A stretch of DNA of 24,024 nucleotides from a virus: IMG/VR virus record IMGVR_UViG_3300043803_001657, positions 1 to 24,024 of that record; one strand, 5' to 3'. Shown piece by piece: positions 1-7,105 of the stretch. A program made the position numbers and the translations under genes. The stretch's first letter is position 1. Every line of letters begins with the position of its first letter. The notes beneath the pieces are model-generated. The model saw only the letters and a list, made by a program, of their open reading frames with translations. It had not been told where the DNA came from and searched no databases.

Positions 1-108
1 CTCAAGGGGCACAACAACTTTCAAAAGAGTGACGCGGCGCGGGAGAGTTCCCGCAAGGCCGCGCATCGCTCTTGGACAAAACGACACGAAGAGGAGAACA
101 CACACTGA
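1..108 (+). CDS. C-terminal end of an unknown upstream gene (partial)
   Basis: Frame 1 is open from the window edge to a TGA at 106-108, giving 35 residues that begin LKGHNNFQKSDAARESS and end KRHEEENTH. The tail is very polar and charged. The stop shares its last base with the next ATG (TGATG), the same coupling used elsewhere in this window, which supports it being a real reading frame. The beginning lies outside the window and no family can be assigned. It precedes the late genes and may belong to a DNA-metabolism or regulatory block. Confidence 0.5.
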   Translation, partial: LKGHNNFQKSDAARESSRKAAHRSWTKRHEEENTH

Positions 109-680
109 TGAGCAAGGAGATTGAACTGGCTGCCGCTGACGCGCTGGCCCAAGACATTAACGCCAAGCACGCCGACATCATGGCGCGGGTGGCTAACGTA
201 AAGGAGCAGGCTGCCGAGATTGGCGCGCTGGCTAATGAGGTGGGCATGGCCCTGACCAGCGCACGCGACACGGTGGGCGATGCGTTTCACCATTGGCTGC
301 GCGAGAAGGTCGAGATGCCCGGCGTGACCGCCGAGCGATACATTCGGCACCATCGGAACTACCATCCGGGTCAGTTGTTCTTGCCCGGCTTTAAGCCTGT
401 CGAGGATCGGGCCAGCGTTCAGGCGCAGGCCGAGGCCAACGCTGAGACAGCGGAAGGCGACACACCGACGAAGGACGAGGTGCCAGAGGTGAGCGTGCGG
501 GACATCGCGGCCGGCTGGGTCTACGATGCGCGGCGGTGGTTCAGTCAGCTATTGGTCAAGATGCCACCTGACCGCATGAGCGCCGACCAGATCGAGGAAA
601 CGCTGCGCGTGGTCAAGCCTGTGCGGGACGCCATCTATGCCTACGAACAGAGGTATGTGCAGCTTAAGGGCCAAGTATAG
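108..680 (+). CDS. Hypothetical helical phage protein, 190 aa
   Basis: The ATG at 108 is preferred over an in-frame TTG at 72 because it overlaps the upstream TGA (TGATG) and is preceded by GAGGAG about 11 bases away. Residues 1-60 are alanine- and glutamate-rich and probably form a long helix. About residues 40-80 (alternating small and charged residues, then HHWLREKV and GVTAERYIRHH) recall phage proteins of the DUF3102 type, with a WL...K...S.RTAQRYMR-like pattern, but this is only a visual resemblance. A polar Glu/Thr-rich linker (residues about 105-130) separates a second helical region containing two Trp-containing segments. No catalytic motif is visible. It is followed 6 bases later by the nuclease-like gene and is likely co-transcribed. 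Function unknown. Confidence 0.8.
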   Translation: MSKEIELAAADALAQDINAKHADIMARVANVKEQAAEIGALANEVGMALTSARDTVGDAFHHWLREKVEMPGVTAERYIRHHRNYHPGQLFLPGFKPVEDRASVQAQAEANAETAEGDTPTKDEVPEVSVRDIAAGWVYDARRWFSQLLVKMPPDRMSADQIEETLRVVKPVRDAIYAYEQRYVQLKGQV

Positions 681-686
681 CCAAGC

Positions 687-1346
687 ATGGCTCTCGACGG
701 CATACAGTTGGGTCGGCTGATCGCTATTGAGCAAAGCCTTTCTAAGGTTTGCGGCGAGATAAGGACATTCCTTGCCGCTTCAACTCCAATGTCTCAGGCT
801 AAAATAGAACAATATCAAACCAAAGCAGAGCAATATCGACCAATTACAGAACAAGATGCCAACTCAGTATGGAGCGCAATTTTTGAGTCAATGACCGACA
901 CGAATCGCAAGCCGATGAGTGTGTCTTCAAAGAATTGGACGCATGGTTATGTGTATTGCATACACGATCCGACGCACGACAACTACAAGATAGGCAAGAC
1001 AACAGGCAGGCCAGACAGGAGACTTAAAGCATTGCAAACAGGAAACCCGAACGACCTTATGTTTAAGTTCGCGCTTAGGTCGCGCTCTGTATGGGAGACA
1101 GAAACACACATCCACAATGCGCTGGCTCATGGAAGACTAAAGGGCGAGTGGTTCAAATGCCCTGAGCATGAGGTTGTTTCGGCGTTTGCTTTTGCTCCAA
1201 GCTCTGAATGGTGCGACCGCGAGGGCCATCCTTGTGATCCGCCATGCATGGACGATTGGGCTGAAATTGAGATTTTGGGAAAGGAATCTCTTCAGTTTGA
1301 GGAGCGCGAGGAGCTTGCGACTGGCGGAAAATGCCAGCAAATTTAG
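687..1346 (+). CDS. GIY-YIG-like nuclease domain protein (T5orf172/MUG113 type)
   Basis: The 219-residue product has an N-terminal helical segment and a central domain from about residue 86 to 160. Visible motifs are GYVY at 87-90 (the GIY strand), KIGKT at 101-105 (the YIG strand), basic RRLKALQTGNP at 111-121, a glutamate- and histidine-bearing helix WETETHIHNAL at 136-146, and GEWFKC at 153-158. This order is characteristic of T5orf172/MUG113 members of the GIY-YIG superfamily, which cleave DNA using the Tyr, Arg and Glu side chains. The C-terminal tail holds several Cys residues (176, 183, 187, 216) with no clear zinc motif. The gene is visibly AT-richer than its neighbours, suggesting recent acquisition. 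It sits directly before the terminase genes, where HNH nucleases often lie in other phages, so a role in packaging or as a mobile endonuclease are both possible. Confidence 0.8.
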   Translation: MALDGIQLGRLIAIEQSLSKVCGEIRTFLAASTPMSQAKIEQYQTKAEQYRPITEQDANSVWSAIFESMTDTNRKPMSVSSKNWTHGYVYCIHDPTHDNYKIGKTTGRPDRRLKALQTGNPNDLMFKFALRSRSVWETETHIHNALAHGRLKGEWFKCPEHEVVSAFAFAPSSEWCDREGHPCDPPCMDDWAEIEILGKESLQFEEREELATGGKCQQI

Positions 1347-1372
1347 TGCGATTCGCTCAACTATACTAAAAG

Positions 1373-1396
1373 TTGACTCGCGGTCATTATCAAATG
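1373..1396 (+). promoter_or_regulatory. Start-associated element at small terminase, with start-codon hairpin
   Basis: TTGACTCGCGG begins at 1373, 21 bases before the ATG at 1394. It lies in the intergenic gap, since the previous gene ends at 1346, so the TTGAC here is not a by-product of a TGA stop. GGTCATT (1380-1386), loop ATCA and AATGACC (1391-1397... with the ATG inside) form a perfect 7-bp stem that would hide the start codon. The first 11 bases are the same as in the copy at 10397. Confidence 0.55.
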
Positions 1397-1906
1397 ACCG
1401 TCGCGCAACAACTCGCCCAGGCCAAGGGCGTAACCATCGGAAGGGTCAGCCAACTCAAGAAGAAAGGCTGTCCGTTAGATACATTAGAAGCCGCCGTTGC
1501 TTGGTATGAGGCCAACGTAACAGGCAACCGCAGGGCTCGCCGCGCCGTCAGCGCGGGCGATTGTCCCGAAGATTGCACAGCCGCCGGGCGCGTGGATCAG
1601 GCGCACGCGATGGTGGGCAAAAACTACGCGCTCTGGCAGGGCGCCGCAGCCCAAGGCCAGGTGCGGGAAGCCTGCGAACTGCAAAAGGCTTATTCGCTGT
1701 CCTGCAAAGACGCCTCGTGCGCCGAGGCCGAGTTTCTTGAGTGGCAAAAAAGGGTCGGCGCTTTGATGGAAAAATCCGCCGTGCTGTCCGCTTTCGACGC
1801 GGCCTTCGACTCGTGCCTTAAACGCCTGCATCGGGACTACCCCGACGCCGGCAAACTGGTTGCTGATGCGTGTCAGATTTTTTCGGACAAGTTAAAAGCA
1901 GCCTAA
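1394..1906 (+). CDS. Terminase small subunit (Nu1-like)
   Basis: 170 residues from the ATG at 1394; an upstream in-frame TTG at 1373 is rejected because it belongs to the start-associated element. Residues 2-32 (TVAQQLAQAKGVTIGRVSQLKKKGCP) read as a winged or helix-turn-helix DNA-binding segment with a VT.GRVSQLKK..P pattern, as in Nu1-type small terminases and other phage helix-turn-helix proteins. The remainder is helical with charged and cysteine-rich stretches and likely forms the oligomerisation part and the contact with the large subunit. In this family the protein recognises the packaging site and recruits the motor. The 3' end overlaps the large terminase gene by 37 bases. The call rests on the N-terminal motif and on position rather than overall similarity. 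Confidence 0.72.
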   Translation: MTVAQQLAQAKGVTIGRVSQLKKKGCPLDTLEAAVAWYEANVTGNRRARRAVSAGDCPEDCTAAGRVDQAHAMVGKNYALWQGAAAQGQVREACELQKAYSLSCKDASCAEAEFLEWQKRVGALMEKSAVLSAFDAAFDSCLKRLHRDYPDAGKLVADACQIFSDKLKAA

Positions 1907-3612
1907 CCGCCGACGATGTAGGCGCGGCGATTGCTCGCAAAGCGCAGCCGCCGCCCAAGCAGGGCGTGGTCGAGTGGGCCGAGGGCAACTTGTCCATCGG
2001 CAACACGGCACACTTGCACGGCCCGTATCGGACGCGGGAGACGCCTTACATCAGGGAAGTGTTGGAGTGCTTTGGCGACGAGTCCGTGCGGCGATTGTCT
2101 CTTGTGTGGGCGGCACAGACGGCGAAGACCACGGCCATTCTTGCTGGCATGGCCTACCGCCTTGACCAAAACCCAGCGCCCGCGCTTTGGGTGATGCCTT
2201 CGGCCCTGCTTGCGCGTTCCTTTTCCAAGTCGCGCTGGCTACCGATGGTGGAAAGCTCGGATGCATTGAAGGCGCACAAGCCAGACAACGCCGACGATCT
2301 GACGATCCTTGAGCAGCACTTTAAGGGCATGAGCGTCTATTTCGTCGGGTCGAACAGCCCGGCTAACCTGTCGAGCCGTTCTATCTCGCTCTTGATGATG
2401 GACGAGATGGACAAGTTCGCCGCGCAGTCGGGCAAAGAGGCCAGCCCGATCCAGCTTGCCGAGGCGCGCACCACAACCTTCCCGAATCACCTGATCGTTT
2501 GCACCTCAACGCCGACTTACGAGAACGGCGCAATTTGGACGGAGTGGCTCAAGGGCGACCAAAGGAAATACTTTGTGCCCTGCTTGGGGTGCGGGGAGGC
2601 GTGGCCCTTGGAGTGGGATCACATCAAATGGGACGAGTCGGCCAAACAAGAAAGCGGATGGAATATGCAAACCGTGGCCGAAACCACACGCTGCGTTTGT
2701 CCAAAGTGCGGCCACGCTCATGCCGAGCCAGACAAGCGAGAAATGTTAGATCGTGGTCAGTGGCGAGCTACAGACTTCGCTGCCGAAGCTGGGCGCAGAA
2801 GCTACCACCTTTCGTCTTTGTATTCGCCCTGGCGCAAGTGGTCGGACTTGTCCGTCAAATTCTTACAGGACAGGGATGCCGCTGGGGGCTTGCAGGACTT
2901 TTTTAATCGAGAGCTCGCTTTGCCGTGGAAGATGGACGGCTCACGCATTACCACCGCCATGATCCGCGAGCGCATCGACGCCTCGCCCAAGTATCTGCTG
3001 GGACAACCGCCGAGTGACGGGGTGCTGGCGCGGCTCATGGCCGTGGACGTGCAGCAAACCGAACTGTGGTGGCTGGTTCGCCAACTCCACGAAGACGGGA
3101 GTAGCTATCTCGTGCAATACGGGTCTGCCTTGGGATGGGGCGGGCTGTCAGAGAAATTCCGAGAGCTTGGTTGCCAGTGGGGCATTGTGGACGCCGGGTA
3201 TGCGGCCAAGGCCACCTCTGGCGTTTACAACTTTGTCTTCGGCACGGCGGGCAAATTCTGCGCGGCCTTCGGGCGAACCAAAAAGCACAACTCGTCTTTG
3301 AAGCCTTGGGAGACGGGCGAGCTTCAGATCGACGGCACTCGCACCATCCGCCAAATGCGTTTCGATGCGTTGCTCTGGCAGGAGCGGCTTTACCACGATG
3401 TGCTACGGGATGGCCGCGTGCCGTGGTATTTGCCGCGTGATCTGGCCAAGGACTACGTTTCGCAGATGCAAAACGAGGCGCTGGTAGACGATAAGGACGA
3501 AAAGAAGTGGCAACGATTCGGCCCCAACCACTTGGCCGACTGCGAGAAAATGGCGCTGGTCTACATGGATTGCTTCTTGTCGGCCTTCCGCGCACAGAAC
3601 GCCGCTCCTTGA
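1870..3612 (+). CDS. Terminase large subunit, GpA family
   Basis: 580 residues from a GTG at 1870 that overlaps the small subunit gene; no ATG fits the conserved N-terminus. The ATPase half has a variant P-loop AAQTAKTT at 81-88 (Ala where Gly is usual), Walker B LLMMDEMD at 174-181 and the coupling motif CTSTPT at 211-216. A zinc-ribbon-like insert follows, with CLGC at 238-241 and CVCPKCGH at 275-282, as is common in GpA proteins. The nuclease half has acidic residues in RNase H-like strands: AVDVQ (D393), IVDAGY (D441) and HLADCEK (D557). The enzyme cuts concatemeric DNA and drives it into the prohead through the portal. Length is slightly below lambda gpA (641 residues). Identification is secure from motif order and gene order. 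The TGA stop is part of the next start-associated element. Confidence 0.94.
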   Translation: MSDFFGQVKSSLTADDVGAAIARKAQPPPKQGVVEWAEGNLSIGNTAHLHGPYRTRETPYIREVLECFGDESVRRLSLVWAAQTAKTTAILAGMAYRLDQNPAPALWVMPSALLARSFSKSRWLPMVESSDALKAHKPDNADDLTILEQHFKGMSVYFVGSNSPANLSSRSISLLMMDEMDKFAAQSGKEASPIQLAEARTTTFPNHLIVCTSTPTYENGAIWTEWLKGDQRKYFVPCLGCGEAWPLEWDHIKWDESAKQESGWNMQTVAETTRCVCPKCGHAHAEPDKREMLDRGQWRATDFAAEAGRRSYHLSSLYSPWRKWSDLSVKFLQDRDAAGGLQDFFNRELALPWKMDGSRITTAMIRERIDASPKYLLGQPPSDGVLARLMAVDVQQTELWWLVRQLHEDGSSYLVQYGSALGWGGLSEKFRELGCQWGIVDAGYAAKATSGVYNFVFGTAGKFCAAFGRTKKHNSSLKPWETGELQIDGTRTIRQMRFDALLWQERLYHDVLRDGRVPWYLPRDLAKDYVSQMQNEALVDDKDEKKWQRFGPNHLADCEKMALVYMDCFLSAFRAQNAAP

Positions 3613-3631
3613 CACAAGCAACGAGGGCATG
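3609..3631 (+). promoter_or_regulatory. Start-associated element at gpW-like gene
   Basis: TTGACAC begins at 3609, GGGC ends at 3628 and directly abuts the ATG at 3629, giving a 20-base spacing. The TGA of the large terminase gene is embedded in the TTGAC. No clear hairpin lies between the two halves in this copy. Confidence 0.55.
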
Positions 3632-3889
3632 ACCGATGCGTCGATGCTCGCCCGTGTCTTCACGGCGTCCGAACTTTCCCAACTCAAAGCAAGCTGCAAG
3701 GCGCAAATTCTGGCGGGCGGCGCCTCTCAAGCGTTTGTTTTGTCAAGCAGTGTGGGCGGTCGGTCGGTGACGCTTCAGAAAAGTTACGATGCTTGGGAAA
3801 TGCTGGGCCTCATCGAGACGGCCCTTGCCATCAATGCCGGCGACATCGGCAACGACCGCGCCACCCGCGCCCAATACGGAGTATATTAA
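3629..3889 (+). CDS. gpW-like head-tail joining protein
   Basis: An 86-residue protein between the large terminase and portal genes, exactly where lambda W lies. Two helices (about residues 12-28 and 53-68) flank a short beta hairpin around FVLSSSVGGRSVTLQKSY, the layout expected of gpW and related small adaptors. In lambda, gpW binds the portal after DNA packaging, stabilises the filled head and prepares it for the tail. Similarity is by size, fold pattern and position, since these proteins diverge strongly. The stop is one base from the portal ATG, which implies translational coupling. Confidence 0.7.
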   Translation: MTDASMLARVFTASELSQLKASCKAQILAGGASQAFVLSSSVGGRSVTLQKSYDAWEMLGLIETALAINAGDIGNDRATRAQYGVY

Positions 3890-3890
3890 C

Positions 3891-6227
3891 ATGGCCAACC
3901 TCATCGACAAAATGGCCAAGGCGCTGGGCTTTTCCCGCATGGTCGAAGCCGCCAACTGGCGCCCGGAAGAACGCGCATGGGTGCAGTCGCAGGCGCAGGA
4001 CAGCAAGGTGGATATTTCCAACGGCGACCGCGTGCGCCTGCTCGGCCTGTCGCGCAAACTTTTTTACAACAACGCGATCGTCAGAAGCGCCATCCGCGAC
4101 AAGGCGACCTACTCGGTCGGCTCGGCCATCGCCCCGCAGGCCAACAGCGGCGATCCCGCATGGGATGACGCCGCCGAGGCGTGGTGGGACAACTGGAGCA
4201 AGTCGCCCGAAATCAGCGAGCGCCACGATATGCGCCGGCTGCAAATGCTCGTCTCTGAGGCCATCGACCGCGACGGCGAAATCTTTTGCATCCTGACCAA
4301 CAAGCGCGATGGGATGCCCGCCGTCCAAGTGGTCGAGTCGCATCGCGTGGCCAACCCGCCCGACAAGGCCGACCAGATCATTGATGGCGTGAGCCTCGAC
4401 CGCTTTGCGCGCCCGCTCGCTTATCATGTGGTCGAGGGCGACACCTTCAGCCAGCGCACCAGCCGCAGCATCCAGGCGGATCTGATGCTGCACGTTTACG
4501 AGCCCGAACGCCCCGACCAAGTGCGCGGGTATCCCGCCGTGGCCGTGGCGCTGAACAACCTCCTCGACCGCGACGAACTCCTCCGCTTTGAGATGCAGGC
4601 CGCGAAGATCGGCAGCAGCATCGGCCTTGTCGTTCAGAACGCGCAGGGCGGTGTAGGGGCCGAGGGATTCTTTGGCGACTTGTCCAAGAGCACAGGCGAA
4701 AGCCTGACCCGCGAAACGGTTTTCGGCGGCGGCATGATTCCGCGACTCAAGGCGACCGAGCGCATCGAGTCCTTCATGATGAATCGCCCCAACGAAAAGT
4801 TGGACGCGCATCTGGAGCAATACATCCGCGCAGCCGCGCTCGGCCTCGGCCTGCCTTATGAATTTATCTGGGACACCTCCGCTGTCGGCGGTGTGGCCCA
4901 GCGTTTCATCATTCAAAAAGCCGCCCGCGCCTTTGCCGCCCGGCAGGACGTTCTTATCTCCTCTTTCCTTGGCAAGCTCTGGAACTACGCCATCGCCAAC
5001 GCCATGCGCCGCCGCGAACTGCCGCAGAATCCGAACTGGCGCAGCGTTCACTGGCAGACCCCGCGCTCGATCACCGTGGACGTAGGCCGCGAAGCCGCCG
5101 CCCGCCGCGACGATGTGAAGGCCGGGCTCATGACCTTGGCCGACTTCTTTGGCGAGCAGGGGCTCGACTGGAAAACCGCCATGCAGGAAATCGCTGCCGA
5201 ACGTCAGTTCGCCGCCGAGCTCGGCGTGGTGGTCGGCGTCGAGCGCACCGAGGGGGCGACAGAGCCTAACGCAAACAACGAATCTGAACAGGCGACAATA
5301 ACCGAAGACGCCATTGATCCTTCAGAAGTTGAATACAGCGTAAAAAAAAAGACTCAGCTTGATTGCGGCACGGGAGATGGGGGATTCAAGCCAGGAAATA
5401 ACTGCGCCGGTGACTCTAAAGGCAAATCAAGTCCCTCGGCAAAGATAGTTAAGAGAGAAAGGGTCGGACCATTAAAACCAGAGGACATTGCCGACGACGG
5501 AAATTTGATAAAAGGCGAAATTGCGGGGCTTACAATCACAACCCCAGATAAGCCCGACGCGCTAGACAAACTAAGCAAAAAAACATCTTCGGAGCTTAGT
5601 GAAGTTCTTTCAGATCAAGAAACAGTTGATGCTCTTAAAAAAGCGGGCATCAAAAATATTCAGATTAAGAGTTCTTCAAAAACCCCCAGCGGCAATGTTT
5701 GGTATGGAGGCCATACAGACGGAAACTTGCTGCTTCACACACGCAGCGCCGACGCTATTGCGAAAAGTCCCGACGAATACAGAAAGACCTTTGGGCTGGA
5801 TCGAGTAATCAACCACGAAGCCGGGCATGGTATTTTTAGGGCCGCAACTGATTCACAGGTAAAAGACTTTGCTGGAGCCCTTAAGGGAAACCCAGTTGTC
5901 ACTGAAGCAATAAGCAAAAGAACCCGCGTGAAATATTTGCCAGGGGAACTGTTTGATGACTCTAGAACTAACAGAATCGTCGAGGAAAGTTTTGCGGAAA
6001 TTAACGGAATGAAGCGGTTTGATCGCAATTCCTACGACAGTTTGCCGGAAAACATTAGAAGCGCGGAAAGCGCCATAGAGAAGCAAGCCGAATTGCTGGC
6101 GGGGTTTAGAAAAAGAATCAGAGGCAAGATGCAGTCGGAAGAAACGCCGACCGAACTTTCCGCCCGCGCCCGCAAAAAGAAACGCATCTACAAGCGCAAG
6201 AAGTCCGATCCCAAGCCCTCCGCTTGA
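3891..6227 (+). CDS. Lambda-type portal protein with C-terminal zincin-like metallopeptidase extension
   Basis: 778 residues from ATG 3891, one base after the gpW-like stop; the open frame extends further upstream but only through that gene. Residues about 1-460 are a lambda gpB-type portal: RPEERAW near the N-terminus, RDGEIF, VESHRV, HVYEPERPDQVRGYPAV and, later, GLGLPYEF. The portal dodecamer forms the DNA channel and terminase docking site. From about residue 465 the sequence becomes AT-richer and contains a paired-cysteine linker DCGTGDGGFKPGNNCAG, then a domain with NHEAGHGIF (H642, E643, H646) and EESFAEING (E698, E699, E703). That HEXXH plus ExFAE arrangement is the zinc site of gluzincin-like peptidases and some toxin domains. 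The last 40 residues return to high GC and are very basic. The total far exceeds lambda gpB (533 residues). The peptidase activity is inferred from these residues only. Confidence 0.9.
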   Translation: MANLIDKMAKALGFSRMVEAANWRPEERAWVQSQAQDSKVDISNGDRVRLLGLSRKLFYNNAIVRSAIRDKATYSVGSAIAPQANSGDPAWDDAAEAWWDNWSKSPEISERHDMRRLQMLVSEAIDRDGEIFCILTNKRDGMPAVQVVESHRVANPPDKADQIIDGVSLDRFARPLAYHVVEGDTFSQRTSRSIQADLMLHVYEPERPDQVRGYPAVAVALNNLLDRDELLRFEMQAAKIGSSIGLVVQNAQGGVGAEGFFGDLSKSTGESLTRETVFGGGMIPRLKATERIESFMMNRPNEKLDAHLEQYIRAAALGLGLPYEFIWDTSAVGGVAQRFIIQKAARAFAARQDVLISSFLGKLWNYAIANAMRRRELPQNPNWRSVHWQTPRSITVDVGREAAARRDDVKAGLMTLADFFGEQGLDWKTAMQEIAAERQFAAELGVVVGVERTEGATEPNANNESEQATITEDAIDPSEVEYSVKKKTQLDCGTGDGGFKPGNNCAGDSKGKSSPSAKIVKRERVGPLKPEDIADDGNLIKGEIAGLTITTPDKPDALDKLSKKTSSELSEVLSDQETVDALKKAGIKNIQIKSSSKTPSGNVWYGGHTDGNLLLHTRSADAIAKSPDEYRKTFGLDRVINHEAGHGIFRAATDSQVKDFAGALKGNPVVTEAISKRTRVKYLPGELFDDSRTNRIVEESFAEINGMKRFDRNSYDSLPENIRSAESAIEKQAELLAGFRKRIRGKMQSEETPTELSARARKKKRIYKRKKSDPKPSA
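5345..5391 (+). promoter_or_regulatory. Candidate programmed -1 frameshift site in the portal gene
   Basis: A run of nine A at 5342-5350 is read as GTA AAA AAA AAG, so A AAA AAG (5345-5351) is in the zero-frame arrangement used by bacterial -1 frameshift sites such as dnaX. Five bases later GCTTGA (5357-5362) and TCAAGC (5386-5391) can form a perfect 6-bp stem. In the -1 frame, GAC TCA GCT is followed by TGA at 5360-5362, so shifting would give a portal of about 490 residues without the metallopeptidase domain. No upstream Shine-Dalgarno-like stimulator is obvious. Confidence 0.45.
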
Positions 6228-6251
6228 CATGAGCCGCCGCCTATATGGCGG
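6224..6251 (+). promoter_or_regulatory. Start-associated element at prohead protease gene, with start-codon hairpin
   Basis: TTGACAT begins at 6224, 21 bases before the ATG at 6245, and contains the portal stop. CCGCC (6237-6241), loop TATAT and GGCGG (6247-6251) form a perfect 5-bp stem that includes the start codon. GGGC is absent in this copy. Confidence 0.5.
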
Positions 6252-7105
6252 AACTCAAATTTGACGGCATCAGCGTGGCCACCGTTGGCCCCGCACTCGG
6301 CCACGAAATGTTCGTGGACACGGTAACCCTGCTCCAAGCCGAACAGGCGGGGCAGGCTGGTAGCCCGGTCAAAGTTTTTGTCGATCACGACGAGTCCATT
6401 GATTCGCTCATCGGCCTTCTCAACAACTTCCGCATCAAGGAAGACCAACTGCGCGCCGATTTGGAACTGCTTTCGGCTCATCCGCAGGCTGAGTTTTACG
6501 CTGAGATTCTTTCTAAAGCGCCTGGCCGCGTCGGATTTTCAATGGCCTTCAGTGGCAAGCCCGAAGAAGTGGGCGACCGCCGTTTTGCCCGCGTCGAAAA
6601 TCTGGTCAGCGTTGACCTCGTTTCGCGCCCCGCTGCGAACCGCGAAGGCGTTTTCCGCGCCGGCAGTGAGCCCGCCCAAGTTGACACCTCGGCGGAGGGC
6701 ATGACCGAATCTTCTGTCACCGAACAAGTCGAGTTTGACGCGAAAGCCGCCATCGAGGCGCTGACCGCTGTTGTCTCCAAGCTCGAAGAATCCGTCGCCG
6801 CGATCGCCGCCGACAAATCCGAACCCGCCGAGGCTGAAGTTGTCGCCGAGGAAGTGAAGTCCGAAGAGGCCGCGCCCGCTCCCGAAGCCGCCGAACTCTC
6901 CGCCCTCTCCGCGAAAGTCGCCGAGCTCGAAATCGCTCTCGCCGCCAAAGGCAGCGAGGCCGTCGCCAGCAACGCCATCGCCTCCGAAGACCCCGTTGAG
7001 CAGTTCAAAGCTGCCAGCGAGTCGAAGGACTGGAAGCGCGCCGCGCAAATCTTTTCCGCGAACAAGAGCGCCATCTATCGCGCTCGCAACGCCAGAACTT
7101 TCTAA
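6245..7105 (+). CDS. Prohead maturation protease fused to scaffold
   Basis: 286 residues. Residues 1-140 resemble phage prohead serine proteases: VDHDES places a histidine at 48, LRADLEL and AEFYAEIL precede VGFSMAF with serine 99, and VSVDLVSRPAAN (D124) matches the typical Val-Asp/Ser-Leu-Val-x-x-Pro-Ala end of the family. Residues about 150-250 are acidic, Ala/Glu-rich and likely coiled coil. The last 35 residues are basic and aromatic (DWKRAAQIF...IYRARNARTF), as expected for a coat-binding scaffold tail. The protease would cleave scaffold and itself during prohead maturation. An internal in-frame start at 6701 separates the two parts. It could belong to another capsid-protease clan, but the role is well supported by its place between portal and capsid genes. 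Confidence 0.78.
   Translation: MAELKFDGISVATVGPALGHEMFVDTVTLLQAEQAGQAGSPVKVFVDHDESIDSLIGLLNNFRIKEDQLRADLELLSAHPQAEFYAEILSKAPGRVGFSMAFSGKPEEVGDRRFARVENLVSVDLVSRPAANREGVFRAGSEPAQVDTSAEGMTESSVTEQVEFDAKAAIEALTAVVSKLEESVAAIAADKSEPAEAEVVAEEVKSEEAAPAPEAAELSALSAKVAELEIALAAKGSEAVASNAIASEDPVEQFKAASESKDWKRAAQIFSANKSAIYRARNARTF
6681..6703 (+). promoter_or_regulatory. Internal start-associated element marking nested scaffold start
   Basis: TTGACAC begins at 6681 and GGGC ends at 6700, immediately before an in-frame ATG at 6701; spacing is 20 bases as in intergenic copies. CCTC (6687-6690), loop GGCG and GAGG (6695-6698) form a 4-bp hairpin. The copy is inside an open reading frame, so it cannot be explained by stop-codon placement. 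Confidence 0.6.
6701..7105 (+). CDS. Nested in-frame scaffold protein (Nu3-like arrangement)
   Basis: 134 residues from an internal ATG in the same frame as the protease gene and sharing its stop. The product contains only the acidic Ala/Glu-rich coiled-coil part and the basic C-terminal tail, with no protease residues. This is the classic arrangement of lambda C and Nu3, where the scaffold is made in excess from an internal start. Evidence here is direct: GGAGGGC just before the ATG and a full copy of the start-associated element at the same spacing as at true gene starts. Function as free scaffold is inferred from known biology and composition. Confidence 0.65.
   Translation: MTESSVTEQVEFDAKAAIEALTAVVSKLEESVAAIAADKSEPAEAEVVAEEVKSEEAAPAPEAAELSALSAKVAELEIALAAKGSEAVASNAIASEDPVEQFKAASESKDWKRAAQIFSANKSAIYRARNARTF

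Noticed and set aside
72-107. TTG start upstream of the first complete gene
   Set aside because: ATG 108 has a GAGGAG ahead and overlaps the preceding stop as TGATG, so the TTG is not needed.
1339-1367. Possible promoter with TATACT before the small terminase gene
   Set aside because: No adequate -35 box at proper spacing and the region is likely transcribed from upstream.
2309-2331. TTGAG...GGGCATG inside the large terminase, 20 bases apart and in frame
   Set aside because: It resembles the start-associated element with one mismatch, but a product from Met154 would lack the P-loop. Probably chance, though worth including in a matrix scan.
3831-5051. 406-codon open frame on the minus strand opposite the portal gene
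   Set aside because: It mirrors high-GC codons of the portal; the portal frame has recognisable family motifs and the minus frame does not.
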